From an uncultured Actinomycetes bacterium (lineage in GTDB: Bacteria; Actinomycetota; Thermoleophilia; Solirubrobacterales; Solirubrobacteraceae), in the NCBI GenBank assembly GCA_937888775.1, contig CALAQT010000067.1, forward strand, positions 1-64,000: a DNA stretch of 64,000 nucleotides, written 5' to 3'. The first letter of the stretch is position 1; each line of letters starts with the position of its first letter. Positions 62,908 through 64,000 of this stretch are shown one piece after another. A model generated the notes under the pieces. It had not been told where the DNA came from. It saw nothing but the letters and a program-made list of their open reading frames with translations, and searched no databases. The position numbers and the translations under genes are program-made.

Positions 62908-64000
62908 ATGAGCTTCGCGCGATGGGGGCTTCCCGCGCTGGTCGTGATCGTCTTGGCGGGCGCAATCACGGCACCGAGCGCGCGTGCAGGTTCGGGCCCG
63001 TCGGGCCATGCTCGGCGCGTCCCCTCGGTCGATGCGCGCGTGGTGGGCACGTTCGCAATGTTGGCGCGGGTGACCGCGGCGGTGAATGTGCGCGGCGAGC
63101 GCGTCGGCGAGCGGCTGACGCGAGTTTGGACGATCATCCCGAGCCGCTGCAACGGCAGCATCTGTCAGCTGTTGGCGCTGGATCGTGAGCGCAGCGGAGG
63201 TCGGCACGCTCAGCTCACCCTGCGGCGCGTCTCAAAAGGGCGTTACTTCGGTCGTGGGGTCTTCTACGTGGCTCTTTCCTGTCTTGGCAGGATCCACCGA
63301 CTCGGCAGTCGGGTGCCTTACCGGATCACGCTCACGGTGCGCGGGGCGACGATCGTGGACGGGATACGGTTCGCCCGGCGGATCTCGGCGACATACGTGA
63401 ACCCCAGTCGCTCCGACGCGACTCGGTGCCCACTCGGGCCGAGCCACGATGCGGCAGGCTACACGGGTCGCGCAAGCTCGCCGGTGCCTTCGCCGCCGAC
63501 GGTGTCGTTCTCGACGGTCTTCGCTAGCGCCAGCGACAGCGCCTCCTTTACCGACACATCTCGCCCAGGGCAGGGTGGGGCGGCGATCGTCTCGCGCCTC
63601 TGGCGCTTCGGCGATAGCTCGTCGCAGAGCGCCAATAGCTCGAATCTGATCGCACCCGTTCACAGCTTCTCGGCCCCGGGCACCTATGCCGTGAGTCTCA
63701 CAGTGGCGGACGCGAACGGGCTGTCCTCAACGGGCGCGCAGGTGATCACGGCGCCCGGCCCGCCGAACGCGTCGTTCACCGCGACCGAGCAGGGTCTGAG
63801 TGCGACGTTCTCATTCCAGGATGACTCGACCCTGGGGTTTGGTGCAGCGCCGATCGTCGGCTGGCGCTGGGACTTCGGTGATCCCGGCTCCGGGGCGCAG
63901 GACATCTCGACAGCGCAGGATCCTTCGCACACCTTCAGCGCGCCGGGGAACCATCTGGTCACGCTGACCGTGACCGACTCCGATGGCTTCGCGTCCTCGA
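62908..64000 (+). CDS. Secreted PKD-domain protein, runs off right edge
   Basis: ATG at 62908; 364 codons open to the window end. Signal peptide (LPALVVIVLAGAITAPSARA). An N-terminal domain of unknown type with three Cys to ~residue 180, then two PKD-like domains (WRFGDSSSQSANSSNLIAPV, HSFSAPGTYAVSLTV; WRWDFGDPGSG, HTFSAPGNHLVTLTVTDSDG). Surface protein; divergent from selD across 124 bp, which must hold both promoters. Confidence 0.8.
   Translation, partial: MSFARWGLPALVVIVLAGAITAPSARAGSGPSGHARRVPSVDARVVGTFAMLARVTAAVNVRGERVGERLTRVWTIIPSRCNGSICQLLALDRERSGGRHAQLTLRRVSKGRYFGRGVFYVALSCLGRIHRLGSRVPYRITLTVRGATIVDGIRFARRISATYVNPSRSDATRCPLGPSHDAAGYTGRASSPVPSPPTVSFSTVFASASDSASFTDTSRPGQGGAAIVSRLWRFGDSSSQSANSSNLIAPVHSFSAPGTYAVSLTVADANGLSSTGAQVITAPGPPNASFTATEQGLSATFSFQDDSTLGFGAAPIVGWRWDFGDPGSGAQDISTAQDPSHTFSAPGNHLVTLTVTDSDGFASS

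Overview
High-GC DNA, most likely from an actinobacterium of the Thermoleophilia/Solirubrobacterales type. This is inferred from the GC-rich codon use, many GTG/TTG starts, secreted GVSC..ACTAVG repeat proteins, CMRxHG lipoproteins and YVTN propellers; no rRNA or core housekeeping locus is present to confirm it. The left half is accessory DNA; the right half is a more ordinary chromosome that ends in a selenocysteine operon.

1-32.5 kb is a mosaic of mobile and defence genes. Two Tn554-like recombinase trios (tnpA-tnpB-tnpC) lie in opposite orientation at 2.7-6.5 kb (minus) and 14.2-17.9 kb (plus). The first is translationally coupled to a DUF3987-like gene and is bracketed by pieces of OmpR-type response regulators. 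Between and after the trios are small leader-linked genes, a GNAT acetyltransferase, two RES-type toxin/antitoxin pairs (10.0-11.2 and 25.3-26.4 kb), an HNH protein and a decayed copy of it, a secreted HNH-like lipoprotein, an excisionase-like protein, an IS21 remnant, and an hsdM with only the tail of hsdS. At 27.5-30.6 kb one low-GC open frame joins a Cas4/RecB-like nuclease, a DEDD exonuclease and a complete IS66-type DDE transposase, and reads on into an IS3 OrfA. This is the most unusual gene of the window. Inverted copies of a ~137-bp sequence flank the 25.1-30.9 kb segment. A baeRF/Vms1-like gene with an 11-codon overlapping upstream ORF follows.

33.3-47.75 kb is bounded by 48-bp perfect direct repeats equal to the 3' half of a tRNA-Met(CAT) gene. 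Matching inverted arm-like sequences lie just inside each repeat and a decayed tyrosine integrase lies near the right end, so this is probably a 14.4-kb tRNA-integrated island. It carries an SDR, a cupin, a seven-repeat secreted protein, ClpC-N-only proteins, a universal stress protein, a two-component system bracketed by two paralogous lipoproteins, a wHTH regulator with a clear operator, and a VapBC-like pair.

47.75-58.8 kb holds several broken genes (DUF4143 ATPase, methyltransferase, DUF2201/VWA protein, YciI, receiver domain) and secreted proteins: a YVTN propeller, small beta-rich proteins, a GH79-like glycosidase, a class-A beta-lactamase-like serine hydrolase and a GH6-like glucanase split by a 13-bp tandem duplication. 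58.9-62.8 kb is a compact minus-strand selD - tRNA-Sec - selA - selB operon. The window ends inside a secreted PKD-domain gene.
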